Positions 1-12,239 are shown, numbered from the stretch's first letter. The stretch is 64,000 nucleotides of DNA from Mytilisepta virgata (GCA_028015205.1 CM051514.1:24196150-24260149); one strand, 5' to 3'. The notes: generated from the sequence alone by a model not told the origin. Made by a program: numbers and translations.

Positions 1-255
1 TAAACTAAGTCCCCCTCTGGCGGCCATCTTGGATGATGGATCGGCTACAAAGTAACAACACTTGGTCAGCACCTCATAAGGAACATTCATGCCAGATTTA
101 GTTTCATTCCATTCAGTGGTTCTCTAAAAGAAGTCATTTGTATGCATTTCCCATAGGGTCCTATGTTAAACTAAGTTCCCCGCTGGCAGCCATCTTGGAT
201 GATGGATCAGCTACAAAGTAACAACACTTGGTCAGCACTTCATAAGGAATATTCA
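1..255 (+). mobile_element. R-family element fragment (tandem cores)
   Basis: One and a half copies of a 166-bp core run from the window edge. The core has the block GGCGGCCATCTTGGATGATG and the phrase GGTCAGCACCTCATAAGGAA. The same core appears on the opposite strand at 49.5-50.2 kb inside an element with both ends. No 3' hairpin follows position 260, so this copy is truncated on the right and cut by the window on the left. Known: tandem-core non-autonomous elements are common in bivalves. Inferred: it belongs to the R family described at 1897-3804. Confidence 0.75.
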
Positions 256-1896
256 TGCCATTCATTTTTATACACATTTTGTTCAGAACTGGGAAAAACA
301 AACTGTTATAGTATTAATATATTGCATTAAACTGTACTTTTCTGTGCAGACTTTTCTTCAATTTTATGCCCCCAGTGTTTTAATCATTAACCACTTTTCA
401 AAGTTTTGGTTGAAAGCAAAACTGATGATGTTAAATCCAAATATGTTGTAATCACACTTCCTACAGACTTCATCTTGTAACAATATATGTTAAATTTCTG
501 TTTTAGTTAGATATTACGGTTTTCTTAATAATAGGTTTTTTTTTATAAAGGTATTCATAAATTACAGCATAGTATAAATTAACTATATCTAATATTAGTA
601 TCTTTGGATTGTTATTTTGAAACTCCTGGGACAATGCCTCTGCATGGTGGACCCTAGGTCCCTGAGGGTATTCACCAACCCAGTCGTCAGACTTGTCTGA
701 CATGATTTTTCATTGATTTGTTACAGAAATTACCAGTATTTAGCAAAATTCAAAAAAATAATAGAAATACTAAGGGTTCATTCCTTGTATTGCACATGGT
801 AGATCTCCTTACCTGAAATTTGGCCTCCTATTTCGGTATTTTTGGTTATGAGTACTTCTTGTTTAAAACAAGTTTGGTTTTTGGTCTTCCAAATGTTTCG
901 GTTTTAATGCTGCTGATGAGAGGTAACTCCTTGAAATGCGTCTTATACAGACAGCATAGTATAAATTTATTATATCTAATATTAGTATCTTTGGATTGTT
1001 ATTTTAAAGCAAACTGTAAAACTAGCAGTACAGATTACGGTACTTATTTTTAATTCATAAAAATCATCGAGGATCATACTTCGTCGTTTGTCATAATTCC
1101 ATGTTGCTAGGCTATAAACGGTTTTCCTACATCACTTTCTATTGAAATCTTATAAAAGTATCAATATTAGCTCTACAAGTCACATCTGTCAACTTGTAAG
1201 ATATCAGAAATCATTTCTCTCTATTTCTCCAATAAAAAGATACCGAATAACGGACTCTCAGCCACTTGACCTGTACAGTCAAGTAAACCCTTATACAAGA
1301 AAAAGAAATACTCCAAGAAAAAATAAAATACTTGAACAAAAAAAGTTTGTAAATTAATGAATTTGATATGATAGAAAATCTTTGACATTTTCTAATAGTG
1401 TGAGATTCCACTGCATGTCAAAACATCAATCAAACTTGATGCATGTACTTTCATCCACCCTCACCAATGTGGCTGGTTGGAAGAATTAATTATATATTCT
1501 TTATTATGCAGTACATAAAACCGATCTATCTCTAGACAGAGCAAAAAATTATAAAAATTTATAAAATGTTCATTTTCAAATTTCATTTTTCCTGATAGAT
1601 GTAAAACAGAATATTTAAAAAATTTTAAATGGTTTTTATAAAACTATTAAAAGTAGAGAGAGTGCATCTACTAGATGAGATTTATTTTTATCCCTGTCAG
1701 CCCCTTTAGAAGTCAACATGCCCCAGATTTCATAATTTTCAATATAAAATTGATTTCAAGAATTTTTTTTATACCCTCAGTCTTTCTTTTCTGCTGGTTT
1801 AAATTGTTTTAATAAAACAAAATCATTCCATAAGACATATTGTTTTAAGTCAATAATGTTGGAATATTTAGTTTTATTTTCTAATTTAGAAAAACA
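256..1896. other. AT-rich stretch, no gene seen
   Basis: Both strands read as AT-rich DNA with short stop-bounded frames of about 60-77 codons, none showing domain-like sequence or convincing splice sites. A short phrase around 575-615 (AGTATAAATTAACTATATCT) recurs at 957-1000, so the stretch holds some diverged internal duplication. Nothing else is supported. Confidence 0.5.
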
Positions 1897-3804
1897 AGAG
1901 GCTCACTAGAGCCTGTATCGCTCACCTGGAGTCTGGTTTTCATTGGACAATTAATCAACTATTTGACCAAGTTTGTTGCAATTGGTTCAATTGTTCAGGG
2001 AAAATTTGTTGAAGATTTATTTTTCATAAGGTTTAATGTTAAAATATGTTCCCTGATGGTGGTAGTCCTGGCAGGAAGTTGACAAAATTGACCAGGAATA
2101 AGGGTGAACCTTAAATAAATGTAACAGAACCCGACCTCAAATTACACAAACCAATAACTCCTAAATAGAATTTGGGATTCCCTTCAAAATTTCAGGGTAG
2201 GTAGATCTCAACATGGCAAACATTTTTCAATTTATATTTCACTTCTATCTCAAATAGTTTTGGAGATAAATGCAAAAATGTTAAAATTTTGAAAATTTGA
2301 CAAAAAAAGGGCAGTAACTCCTAAATGGGTTTTGGGATTTCCTTTAAAATTTCAGGGTTTGTAGATCTCAACATGGCAAACATTTTTCAAATTTACATTT
2401 CACTTCTATCTCAAATAGTTTTGGAGATAAATGACAAAAAATGTTAAATTTTGAAAAATTGATTAAAAAAGGGCAATAACTCCTAAATGGGTTTAGGGAT
2501 TTCCTTCAAAATTTCAGGGTATGTAGATCTCAACATGGCAAACATTTTACAAATTTAGATTTCACTTCTATCTCAAATAGTTTTGGAGATAAATGACAAA
2601 AAATGTTAAATTATGATAATTTGACAAAAAAAGGGCAATAACTCCTAAATGGGTTTTAGGATTTCCTTCAAAATTTCAGGTTAGGTAGATCTTGTCATGC
2701 TGATCAATTTTACCCCATGTCAGATTTTTTATATCTGTAACGGTTTTTAAGTTATAAGCCAAAAACAACACATGCACCCCTATATTATATTTTTAGCTAC
2801 GACAGCCGCCATGTTTTATGTCAGATCAAAATAAATTGAGGATCGTTTGTAGAGGACATATTATAGACCATTCCTATTAAGTTTCAAACCAATGGGCCCA
2901 GCGGTTTCAGAGGAGAAGATTTTTGAATAAAAAATTTTTGAAAATTTGACAAAAAAAGGGCAACAACTCCTGGATGGGTTTTGGGATTTCCTTTAAAATT
3001 TCAGGGTAGGTAGATCTCAACATGGCAAACATTTTTCAAATTTACATTTCACTTCTATCTCAAATAGTTTTGGAGATAAATGACGAAAAATGTTAAAATT
3101 TTGAAAATTTGACGAAAAAAGGGCAATAACTCCTAAACAGGTTTAGAAATTTCCTTCAAAATTTCAGGGTAGGTAGATCTTGTCATGCTGATCAATTTTA
3201 CCCCATGTCAGATTTTCGATATCTGTAACGGTTTTTGAGTTATTAGCAAAAAACAGCAATTTACCCCTATGTTCTATTTTTAGTAACAGCGGCCATGTTT
3301 TTCGACGAATCAAAAATCCCCACATCAGTTCTATGCAGGGTACCCCAGGGAACATTCATACCAAGTTTGGTTCTAATTAGTCAAGTAGTTTCAGAGGAGA
3401 AGATTTTTGAAATAATAACATAAAAAAAAGCCAAAAATGTCAAAAAAGGGCAATAACTCTAACATCAGTTGACAGATTTTCACGAAAATCAGCACACAGG
3501 TAGCTCTCATCATGCTGAACACTTTCATCCTGCCAGAATTTGCCGTAACCTAATGATTTTTGAGATATTTGCGAAAAACTGTTGTCTGACCCCTATGTTC
3601 TATTTTTCGTAACAGCGGCCATGTTTTTCGACGGATCAAAAATCCCCACATCAGTTCTATGCAGGATACCCCAAAGAACATTCATACCAAGTGTGGTTCC
3701 AATTGGTCAAGTAGTTTCAGAGGAGAAGAGTTTTGAAAAATTGTTGACGACGACGGACGCCAAGTGATGGCAATAGCTCACATGGCCTTTGGCCAGGTGA
3801 GCTA
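1897..3804 (+). mobile_element. R1: tandem-core element with 5' hairpin and 3' terminal hairpin
   Basis: The 5' end carries the hairpin AGGCTC-ACTA-GAGCCT followed by GCTCACCTGG. The 3' end is a hairpin (3775-3803) whose right arm CCAGGTGAGC is the exact complement of that 5' motif. Between them lie at least three tandem cores with a 162-bp period (phrase AACTCCTAAATGGGTTT at about 2316, 2478, 2640), then different cores with TTCAGAGGAGAAGATTTTTG and a short GACGACGGACGCC stretch before the terminal hairpin. No coding capacity. The layout (cores, simple repeat, 3' hairpin, subterminal inverted repeats) matches non-autonomous Helentron/HINE or 'pearl'-type elements of bivalves; the class assignment is inference. 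Confidence 0.8.
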
Positions 3805-3848
3805 AAAAGTAAATACTACACCACAGAAAAAGGCGACGTTGCATCTTA

Positions 3849-3975
3849 AGTCAACATCATAATCGTTGAATATTTAAAATCTTGTGAAAACCAAAAATAT
3901 CTTACCATGTAAAAATACTGATACAGTATAACCCAGAAGCAAACATTGGAGTACTTCTATTCTAGAAACAGAACA
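3849..3975. repeat. K repeat, copy 1
   Basis: A phrase of the type GTCAACATCATAATC...ACTGATACAGTATAACCCA...AGAGTACTTCTATTCT recurs with divergence at 4966-5140 and 8751-8965. No termini or coding potential are visible. Class unknown. Confidence 0.6.
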
Positions 3976-4004
3976 ACGCTGGCAATCATACTTTAAATAT
4001 TTGT

Positions 4005-4092
4005 AAATCATTTCAAAACAAGAAACCAAGTGGCAACAAACCAGAAAGGACAAAGGTTTGTTACCACTTGGTTTCTTGTTTTGAAGTGATTT
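4005..4092. repeat. Long hairpin, 38-bp arms, 12-nt loop
   Basis: The left arm 4005-4042 and right arm 4055-4092 are reverse complements at about 36 of 38 positions. The shared inner block is CAAAACAAGAAACCAAGTGG. A transcript from either strand would fold into a stem of pre-miRNA size, but the near-perfect arms also fit a fold-back transposon remnant. No flanking duplication was recognised. Confidence 0.85.
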
Positions 4093-4639
4093 ACACTTTG
4101 TCACTGTTTGGACACACCCATCAACTGCACCACCCCACCTCTCAGCAACTTGCCCAGCTGCCTGTTGCAAATTGCCCAATAATAACAAGATTTTTTTCCA
4201 TTGGAGATCTTGTTAAAAATATTTGCATCCATAAATTTCAACAAACAATCTGAATTAATGTTAGTAACAAGCCTTAGGTTTTTCATTTTTCATTTTTTAT
4301 TACATGGATCTATTATTCTGTCGTCAACTCATGTTTAGCAAGGCACAAATTTCTTGCTGTCTACATTTCCATGATACCAGACTTTTGGTTAATTTTGTTA
4401 CTTACAAAGGTTTTATAGGAAATAGACTAACAAAAATTTCCAAAATAGCAGTTCTGAAAAACAAAAAAAATATGGGGCAGGATGATTTTTTGGGTCAACA
4501 GGATGGATGGATGACTTGTAGTTAAATGTCCAGTGGCAACCATTAAGTGCATATCAGGACGAAAAGATGTTTATATGGTATGATTATGAACTGTGTAACA
4601 GTCCACAGGAAGACATATCACCCCACTTTGACATATTAT

Positions 4640-4805
4640 ACTAACTCCGGGCAGACCAGTCCTTTGCTCTTACTTCTTGATGTCGCATGCTTGGCAGAGA
4701 AACAGTGAATACCAATTTTGGTGTCTTGGTTTGACCAGCCCAGGGATCAAACCCACAACTTTCTGCACTCAAGGCCAGCATGTTACCACGAGACCACCAA
4801 AGTGG
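4640..4805 (-). mobile_element. Degenerate tRNA-derived SINE head
   Basis: On the minus strand a tRNA-like head can be read: a B-box-like GGTTTGATCCC (plus GGGATCAAACC at about 4745) and an A-box-like TGGTGGTCTCGTGG (about 4785-4800). Body and tail are not clearly preserved. I read it as an old SINE rather than a tRNA gene, because no cloverleaf closes. Confidence 0.5.
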
Positions 4806-4965
4806 TTTGGGGCAACAGGGGATGAAAATCTATCAATGAACTTTGATTGACTTTATTGTGATGAATATCCAAAATCAATATTATAATCAAAGACCAATTT
4901 TGAGGATCACTTCTTTTGTTTTTCTCGTGGAAAAGGATGGACAAGATTACGTAAAACTGTCATAT

Positions 4966-5140
4966 GACGTCGTGTCAAAAGTCAACATTGTAATCTAAAA
5001 CTTCAAATATATCAAATCTTTATGTCAACAGAAAATCTCTTTATTTGTTAAAATATTGAAACAGTATAATCCACATGAAAATAATTGGAATATTTTTATC
5101 TTCAGGGAATCTGGAAACAGAATAATGTTGGCACATATGC
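4966..5140. repeat. K repeat, copy 2
   Basis: Shares with 3849-3975 and 8751-8965 the ordered phrases GTCAACATTGTAATC, TCAACAGAAAATCTCTTTAT, GAAACAGTATAATCCA and ATTTTTATCTTCAGG. The neighbourhood to 5750 shows no gene; the frame at 5085-5399 starts inside this repeat and resembles no protein I know. Confidence 0.55.
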
Positions 5141-5749
5141 TATAAATGTTTTTAAAACATTTTTAAAAAACGTTGTATTTTTACAAAAACACTCAAATTT
5201 ATGGATTTTCGAGAAGCTCATAAAGAAACATTTATTGCTGAAAACTCAATATAAACACAATTTGTTTGATTCCAAAAAAAAATTTTCTTTAATAAACATT
5301 CTTAAGTTATTTCATTTTAAAATTACATGCAAACCACTTTACCTAATTTCTTGTACATGCCTTTTCCATGTTTACAGCCTTACTGTGAATTTAAGATAAA
5401 ACATCAATAAAAGCCCCGTTTCTTTGCATAAATTTTAGTCATTTAGTCATAAAAAACAAAATGGATAACAGAAAAGGTCAACAATGACATTACAATCAGC
5501 ACATCTGACAAAACCCCAGACAAAAAATAACATTAAGGAGTACAAAACACAACAGAGAGCCTGGATAGTCTGATTTGGTACAGATGGGGTTAAACTGGTC
5601 TTATGGGTACCCAAACCTCTCTATCCTGACACTATGGTGTATAATACACACTTAAAAACCAATACAGTACGATTACCAACAAAGTGACCACTTGCTGGAA
5701 CTGCAAAATTAAAGTGGACAGTACATAATTTAGATAGCAGGGTCAGAAT

Positions 5750-6125
5750 ATGCTAACTTTAATTGTAAAACTAGAAATTTTGTCTGTAATAAACGGATTC
5801 CCACCCTAAAATCCATATAAACACAAAACTGAAGTTTCGTTGATACACTATGCTTAGTTCCAAAGAAATGAACCTAAACACAAATCTTAACCAGAGTCGT
5901 TCAAGCATAAAATGTAGGTCATGATGACCCAATCATGTATGACTGCTCAGTACTACCCAAGGCACATCCACTAATGAAGTTTCATTGATACACTATGTTT
6001 AGTTCCAAAGAAATGAACCTAAACGAAAACCACATAGTTTGGAAAGACATACGGATGGACGTACATATGGACAGACAAGGGTAACTCTATATGCCCCATC
6101 CACATTCGTGGTCGGGTCATAACTA
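5750..6125 (+). mobile_element. T-family element, 3' part with terminal hairpin
   Basis: Two diverged cores share TTCATTGATACACTATG and TTCCAAAGAAATGAACC (about 5835-5880 and 5985-6020). A GGATGGACGTACATATGGAC stretch and the hairpin-like end TATGCCCCATCCAC...GTGGTCGGGTCATA (about 6089-6120) follow. A diverged inverted copy of the 5' core portion lies at 6985-7115. The end type is the TATGCCCC...GGGGCATA kind also seen at 28.9 and 41.4 kb. Non-coding. Confidence 0.65.
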
Positions 6126-6984
6126 GCTATGTATGTATGTTTATACATGTATATAGGGATTTTATGTCAAGAACTGATTTACAATATCCCTCCTTCATAT
6201 TACAAGAAAGACATATTACAAGGATTGTTAAGGGGAGTTTTGGAAAATTTGGCTGGCATGCTGCATGGAATTTAATCCTACTGTAAGAGTGACTTGCACT
6301 GAGGAGAGCCAGAGGCCTGTTGAAATTTTTGTTGATATTCAACATTGAATCATCAAGGATATAGCCTGTCAAAATTATCTCCCCTTCAAGATATCTCAAA
6401 TTATTCTGCTTCATGCACACATTCATATGGAGATCACGATGACCCCTTTAGGAGGAGTTGTACTTACAAGGTCAATGCCATATGACGATTCAAATTTATA
6501 ACTTAGTCCACTTAACTCCCTTTTAAAAATGTCGCATCAGTGTTACGCTTCATACAAATCTTCATATGTTGTACTAAAATTTGTGTGAAATTTTCTGAAA
6601 TTCCATCTGAGGGTTAAAGTCTAAAAGGGGTGTAATTAAGTCTTTCAAGGACATGTGCAAACCCTGTTCTTGGTTTGTGGTCTAGGTAATAAGCCACAAT
6701 ACTGAAAGATGACCAACTAAGGACCATTCAAATTTTTGTTTCAGTTCCGATGGTTTTGCACAAGATCATTAAATTATAATAGTTTGAGGATGGACGTCAG
6801 ACAACAGATGCCAAGTTCACATGAGCTTCAGTAAAACCTTCAAATTGTTGCACAGAAATAACCCTTACGATTTCATGAATAATCACTATATGTATGAAAG
6901 CAACACCCAAGTCATAAAAGTTTATTGAATTAAGCTTCTCGCTTTTGTTACAAAAGATGTTTCATTTGCAAAAGTAATCTTACT
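6126..6984. other. Diverged repeat-like stretch, no gene seen
   Basis: Around 6790-6830 the phrase GGACGTCAGACAACAGATGCC followed by CACATGAGC looks like a decayed version of the R-family 3' end (GGACGCCAAGTGATGGC...). The minus-strand frame at 6127-6426 has no recognisable domain and is not called. Confidence 0.4.
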
Positions 6985-7115
6985 TAATGGGAATTTATTT
7001 TTTATCTTTTTCATCAGTGGATGTGCCTTGGATAGAACTGAGCATTCATACATGTTGACCTACATTTTAGGCTGGGAATCCATGTCTTACAGACACAATT
7101 TCCAGTTCTATTGTA
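6985..7115 (-). repeat. Inverted copy of the T-family core
   Basis: The reverse complement of 7010-7060 matches 5935-5985 at about 41 of 45 positions (shared block CCAAGGCACATCCACT). The neighbouring GGGAATCCATGTCTTACAGAC mirrors 5785-5815. Together with 5750-6125 it forms a 1.2-kb inverted pair. Confidence 0.65.
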
Positions 7116-7275
7116 TTTTTATTAAAGATAATTTTCTTTACAGTGGAAACGCCTTTGTTTCAATATAAGAAGCCTTATATATACAAAACAATGGATTAAT
7201 TAAACCATTTAGTGTTTGCTTCTGATTTCCACAACTTATGACGTAAGTGGTAAACCCAGTCTCACATCTAAAACT

Positions 7276-8537
7276 AGAGGCTCACCAGAGCCTGTATCGC
7301 TCACCTCGAGTCTGGTTTTCATTGGACAATTAATCAACTATTTGACCATGTTTGTTGCAATTGGTTCAATTGTTCAGGGAAAATTTATTTGACAAAAAAG
7401 GGCAATAATTTGGGATTTCCTTTAAAATTTCATGGTAGGTAGACCTCAACATGGCAAATATTTTTCAGATTTACATTTCACTTCTATCTCAAATAGTTTT
7501 GGAGATAAATGACGAAAACTGTTAAATTTTGAAAATTTGACGAAAAAAGGGCAATAACTCCCAAATGGGTTTTGGGATTTCCTTCAAAATTTCAGGGTAG
7601 GTAGATCTTGTCATGCTGATCAATTTTACCCCATCAGATTTTTGATATCTGTAACGGTTTTTAAGTTATAAGCCAAAAACAATACATGCACCCCTATATT
7701 CTATTTTTAGCTACGACAGCCATGTTTTATGTCAGATCAAAATAAATTGAGGATCGTTTGTAGAGGATATGTCATAGATCATTCCTATCAAGTTTCAAAC
7801 CAATCGCCCCAGCGGTTTCAGAGGAGAAGATTTTTGAAAGAAAAAATTTTGAAAATTTAACAAAAAAGGGCAACAACTCCTAAATCGGTTTTGGGATTTC
7901 CTTTAAAATTTCAGGGTATGTAGACCTCAACATGGCAAACATTTTTCAAATTTACATTTCACTTCTACCTCAAATAGTTTTGGAGATAAATGACGAAAAA
8001 TGTTAAATTTTGAAAATTTGACGAAAAAAGGGCAATAACTCCTAAACGGGTTTTGGGATTTCCTTCAAAATTTCAGGGTAGGTAGATCTTGTCATGCTGA
8101 CCAATTTTACCCATGTCAGATTTTTAAGTTATAAGCTAAAAACAACACATGCACCCCTATATTCTATTTTTAGCTACGATGGCCATGTTTTATGTCAGAT
8201 CAAAATAAATTGAGGATCGTTTGTAGAGGACATGTCATAAATCATTCCTATTAAGTTTCAAACCAATCGGCCCAGTGGTTTCAGAGGAGAAGATTTTTGA
8301 AAATCAGCCAATCAGAAACAAGAATTGCCTCTGGTGGCCATGTTTCTTGACCAATCAGAACTAAATGAGGAAACTTTGTTGAGGACCTTCCATACACCAC
8401 TCACGCAAAGTTTGGTTGGAATTGGCCAAATGGTTTCTGAGGAGAAGATGTTTGAACAAAAAGCTAACGACGGACGGACGACGGACGGACGACGGACGCC
8501 AAGTGATGGCAAAAGCTCACCCATAGCCAGGTGAGCT
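7276..8537 (+). mobile_element. R2: tandem-core element, complete ends
   Basis: Same architecture as R1: 5' hairpin AGGCTC-ACCA-GAGCCT, then GCTCACCT; a 3' end with CACCCATAGCCAGGTGAGC. Internal cores match those of R1 (GGGATTTCCTTCAAAATTTC, ATCTTGTCATGCTGATCAAT). A (GACGGAC)n-type simple repeat sits at 8469-8500 immediately before GCCAAGTGATGGC and the terminal hairpin. The order cores, simple repeat, hairpin is characteristic. Frames reading through it are repeat artefacts. Confidence 0.8.
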
Positions 8538-8750
8538 AATTAAACCACTTTAACTTCTTTAAGTTTTCACTCCTACATGTACTTAACATTCTATCACAAG
8601 ACATGGAGACAGCTTCAACACCTTTAACATTCTGGAGTGACGTACAGGCTATGGAAAGTAAACATTGCAATCTTTGACTGATTTTTTGTTTGCTGCTTTC
8701 CTTCAGATGTGGATTTGAAAAGCTAATACTACGTAACACATCTGATGTGA

Positions 8751-8965
8751 CGTAGCTTTGTAAGTCAACACGATAATCTTTTAGACTATTTTTGGAGACA
8801 TGGATTGACCTGTTGTGGTATCAAACGTCAACATCATTATCTTTTACTATATTAATTCTTATATCAACAGAAAACATCTTTATTTGTCAAAATTCTGATA
8901 CAGCATAATCCAAAAACAAATAATAGAGTATTTCTATTTTAAGACAAATCTTGGAAAAGAAAAAT
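8751..8965. repeat. K repeat, copy 3
   Basis: Third copy of the repeat at 3849 and 4966: GTCAACATCATTATC, TCAACAGAAAACATCTTTAT, CTGATACAGCATAATCC, AGAGTATTTCTATTTT in the same order. The stretch to 9359 shows no gene. Confidence 0.6.
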
Positions 8966-9359
8966 GTTCACAATTTCATTAAACAATTTCATTAAACAGA
9001 CTAGTACTGGGCAATTTTACAAGTATATTAACAAGAAGTCACGAAACCAATGAAATCAGTGGCAGATCCAGAACTTTTGCTTAAGGGCGAGGAATTGGGG
9101 CACTATTTGAAAATTTGATGTAAAATACTGCATTCTGGGACATTTTAAGCTAAAATAGACATTTTTTTTTGTGCTTTCATAAGTTGAGCCACTGCCCGGG
9201 TAATTAGGGTTTTTGGCTGATTCTTTGAAGTTTTTAAACACAGCCAAATCTTTTGTATTGTAAACAGGAATAAATGTGATCTATAAGCCAGTCTTAAAAG
9301 TTTTATTTTTTCATTAAATAATATTCTCATAGTGATCTACCCATTCAATGGAGTTTCAT

Positions 9360-9650
9360 AAAACTTCCAGTTCACACCTAACTACAGTAAAATTTTCATT
9401 TCACATCGAACTAAATTTCCCACCAAGCTACAGTAACATTTCTATTTCACACCAACTACAACAAGACTCTTACTTCACACCGACTTACAGCAAGACTCTT
9501 ACTTCACACCGACTTACAGCAAGACTCTTACTTCACACTAAACTACAATAACATTTCTATTCACACCAAACTACAGTAAGATTTTTACTTCATACCAAAC
9601 TACACTAATACCTCTACTTTAAATCAAATTACAGCAAGACTTCGGGTCAA
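9360..9650. repeat. Degenerate minisatellite, about 28-30 bp
   Basis: About ten units of the type CTTACTTCACACCGACTTAC / AGCAAGACT. The three central units (about 9450-9540) are nearly identical and the outer ones drift. The frame at 9348-9551 is a product of the repeat. Confidence 0.8.
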
Positions 9651-9723
9651 TTCCAGAAACAGAATGAAAATATATAATTAGTAAATTTCCTGTTGTAATT
9701 AATTGCTTTTACCAGTGATAGAG

Positions 9724-10818
9724 TCGAACCTTGTTGTCTAGAACTGGTTTGTGACAAAAACTCAGATATTTCGAGGTATTTCTCCAGTCCAGGCAAAATA
9801 TCTATTTGTTCAACGCATTTGTACCTTTGTTGAGTCGAATTCGGCTAATTCGAAATCTCGGTTAAAAAAATGTAAATTAACCTTGATTTGTTGAAATTCT
9901 AATTAAGAAAATTTCATAAAAATTTTTCAACTTTGACAAAAGTGAATCATTCGATCATCAAATCGTATTTTTTCATTGCATTGCCAAATAAATTACCTAA
10001 ATTAATGATAATGTTAAGGATTATGTTTGAATAACTACTTTTGATAATAGATCTAGGGGAACCCTATACATTTATTTCCCTTGCATTAGTGAAATATGAA
10101 GATTTGTTCACCCGAGGAAAGTCATGTTTCCTGAGGGCTTGCCCAAGTGAAACATGACTTTCGAGGGTGAACAAATCTTCATATTTCACTAATGCAACGG
10201 AAATTAATGATTTATTCCACTATCCCTGGTGTATTTCGAATAACTGGGATGTGATGGTGAAACACGAATCTGAGAGGGAAACATGATGTTTTGTTTAGTG
10301 GGAGAGTCTCAACGAATGAAATATGTACATAGGTATGAATTAATATACACAGTGGAATAATATAGTTTGTTAGACAATTTTACCTGAGATAATGACGAAA
10401 CTAAATTAATGTCCAGGCCAAGCACGATTGACGAACATTCCTTAGGAATAAAAATACCTCAATTACTGAATAAAATAATTAAAAAGATCTCATGTTTGGA
10501 TGACCAACTGCCAATACAGATCACTCGATTTCTTAATACTCAAAATTCATTCACGTTCCATTTTGCAATACTTAAATATGCATTGATACCTGATAAACGT
10601 TTGTGTATTGACATGTGACCACTTAATGAAATTGGTCACTTACAAAACGCTGATATTGGAAATGATATTGTTTTCAAAATAAACTATAATATGTTAACAG
10701 TACATGTATCAACACAGGGCTACAGAAACTAATCTGCCTTTCAATATGTATAAAACAGAAAGTCATACTTGATATCGGATGACTCGAAGCTCGGCTAAGT
10801 TAAATAGATGAAGTTCGA
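9724..10818. mobile_element. MITE-sized element with GAGTCGAACCTT-type ends
   Basis: The left end reads TA-GAGTCGAACCTTG and the right end, reversed, TA-CAGTCGAACTTC, each next to a TA dinucleotide. A TA target and CAG(T/N)...AACCT ends suggest a pogo/Tigger-like or other Tc1/mariner-superfamily non-autonomous element. No transposase is seen; the 69-codon frame at 10409-10618 is unrecognised. The right terminus coincides with the start of the duplicated block A. Confidence 0.5.
10074..10204. repeat. Long fold-back, about 56-bp arms
   Basis: Left arm 10074-10130 and right arm 10149-10204 pair almost throughout (shared block GAAATATGAAGATTTGTTCA), with an 18-nt loop holding GAGGGCTTGCCC. It sits inside the MITE-sized element. 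Similar single fold-backs occur at 38930 and 50559. Confidence 0.85.
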
Positions 10819-11418
10819 CTGTAATTTGAGTTGTTTCAAGCATAAAAAACAAATGATAAAAAATAAAATCCTACCTCCCATCTGTCCAACTTTTTTAGGG
10901 TAGGACGGATGAAATTGTAGAAATCTATTTTCACTGGCCTTCCCTTGACCTTTTATCTCATTGTGAAAAAAATGCACTTCATAAAAGCTAATTTTATGAG
11001 ACAAAAGAATTTCCATTACCTATTTTTATGAAGAAACAGTAGTTCAAGGAAATTTACATCATTATGAATTATTAATATAATAATAATATAATAATATACA
11101 TCTATTCAATATGTTTGATAAAACAATTACCTAATTAAAATTGCAATTTTTGTAGTTTTCTTTGGCAAAATGATTAAATCCTATCAGAAATTAGAAATAT
11201 TATAATCTCAAGTAAAACCTTTTGATGTCAAATTTATAGCTCTGTGATTTAGACAAATGTCTCCATTTTATATAAGTTTGAAAAGAAATTAAAAATTTCT
11301 AAACAGAATTATGGCATTGCATTGAATACTATAATGCCATTAATAGTAATACATTTTTTTCACTAATAAAATTGCGTTTTCAATTCTACCAAATAATGGA
11401 TGTAGAATTTTACTAAAA
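10797..11418. repeat. Duplicated block A, left copy (A1)
   Basis: Aligns with 23721-24400 at high identity over more than 600 bp (shared phrases TTGAGTTGTTTCAAGCATAA, GGCATTGCATTGAATACTAT, ACCAAATAATGGATGTAGAA). The right copy has small insertions relative to it. In this copy block A stops at TTTACTAAAAC and is followed by transposable elements; in the right copy it runs directly into block B. No coding sequence was recognised in A. Confidence 0.85.
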
Positions 11419-12036
11419 CAAGAGTGGACACACAAAAATGTCTCGCCTGTCGTGTATTTCTAATGAAAGTAAATGCTATCAGACATATTGCATACAGTAT
11501 ACGAAAAACAGGCCAAAACACAAAAACTTAACTATAACCACTGAACCATGAAAATGAGGTCAAGGTCAGATGACACCTGCCAGTTGGACATGTACACCTT
11601 ACAATCCTTCCATACACCAAATATACTAGATCTATTGCTTATAGTATCTGAGATATGGACTTGACCACCAAAACTTAACCTTGTTCACTGATCCTTGAAA
11701 TGGGGTCGAGGTCAATTGAAAACTGTCTGACGGGGATGAGGACCTTGTAAGGTATGCACATACCAAATATAGTTATCCTATTACTCATAATAAGAGAGAA
11801 AACTTTTTTTCAAGTAGTCAATGAACCATGAAAATGAGGTCAAGGACAATGTACATATGACAGACGGAAACTTCGTAACATAAGGCATCTATATACAAAG
11901 TATAAAGCATCCATGTCTTCCACCTTCTAAAATATAAAGCTTTTAAGAAATTAGTTAACGCCGCTGCCGCTGCCGCCGGCGGATCACTATCCCTATGTTG
12001 AGCTTTCTGCAACTTAAGTCGCAGGCTCGACAAAAA
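11419..12036 (+). mobile_element. S element (GTGGACAC family)
   Basis: Starts AAGAGTGGACACAC followed by ATGTCTCGCCTGTCG and ends with a hairpin-like GAGCTTTCTGCAAC...GTCGCAGGCTCGACA at about 11998-12032. The 5' motif TGTCTCGCCTG and the complement of the 3' arm agree at 9 of 11 positions. Internal diverged cores share CCATGAAAATGAGGTCAAGG (about 11547 and 11826). A GCCGCTGCCGCTGCCGCCGG run lies near 11960. No ORF of its own. Family placement by architecture is inference. Confidence 0.65.
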
Positions 12037-12063
12037 CCCAACTAGAGGTACTGTTGTCACAGG

Positions 12064-12099
12064 AGTCCAGCATGCTGGACTGTTTTAGTACGCTAAAAC
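12064..12099. repeat. Double palindrome at Q 5' end
   Basis: AGTCCAGCATGCTGGACT (12064-12081) is a perfect 18-bp palindrome. It is followed without a gap by GTTTTAG-TACG-CTAAAAC (12082-12099), a perfect 7-bp stem. The subterminal motif GATGTCTCC begins two bases later. Confidence 0.9.
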
Positions 12100-12239
12100 T
12101 GATGTCTCCCCTTCCATACCCATAGTTTTTTTAACATTTTTTAGGGATCATCAAGGTGGCAAATTAAGAGCTATGGTACATAATACATGTAGTTACCTAC
12201 AGATATGTGCTTCAACAAGGAATGAAGAAGGTAATATAT

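Noticed and set aside
10409..10618. 69-codon ORF inside the MITE-sized element as a transposase remnant
   Set aside because: No DDE, helix-turn-helix or CENP-B-like motif can be seen; too short to support.
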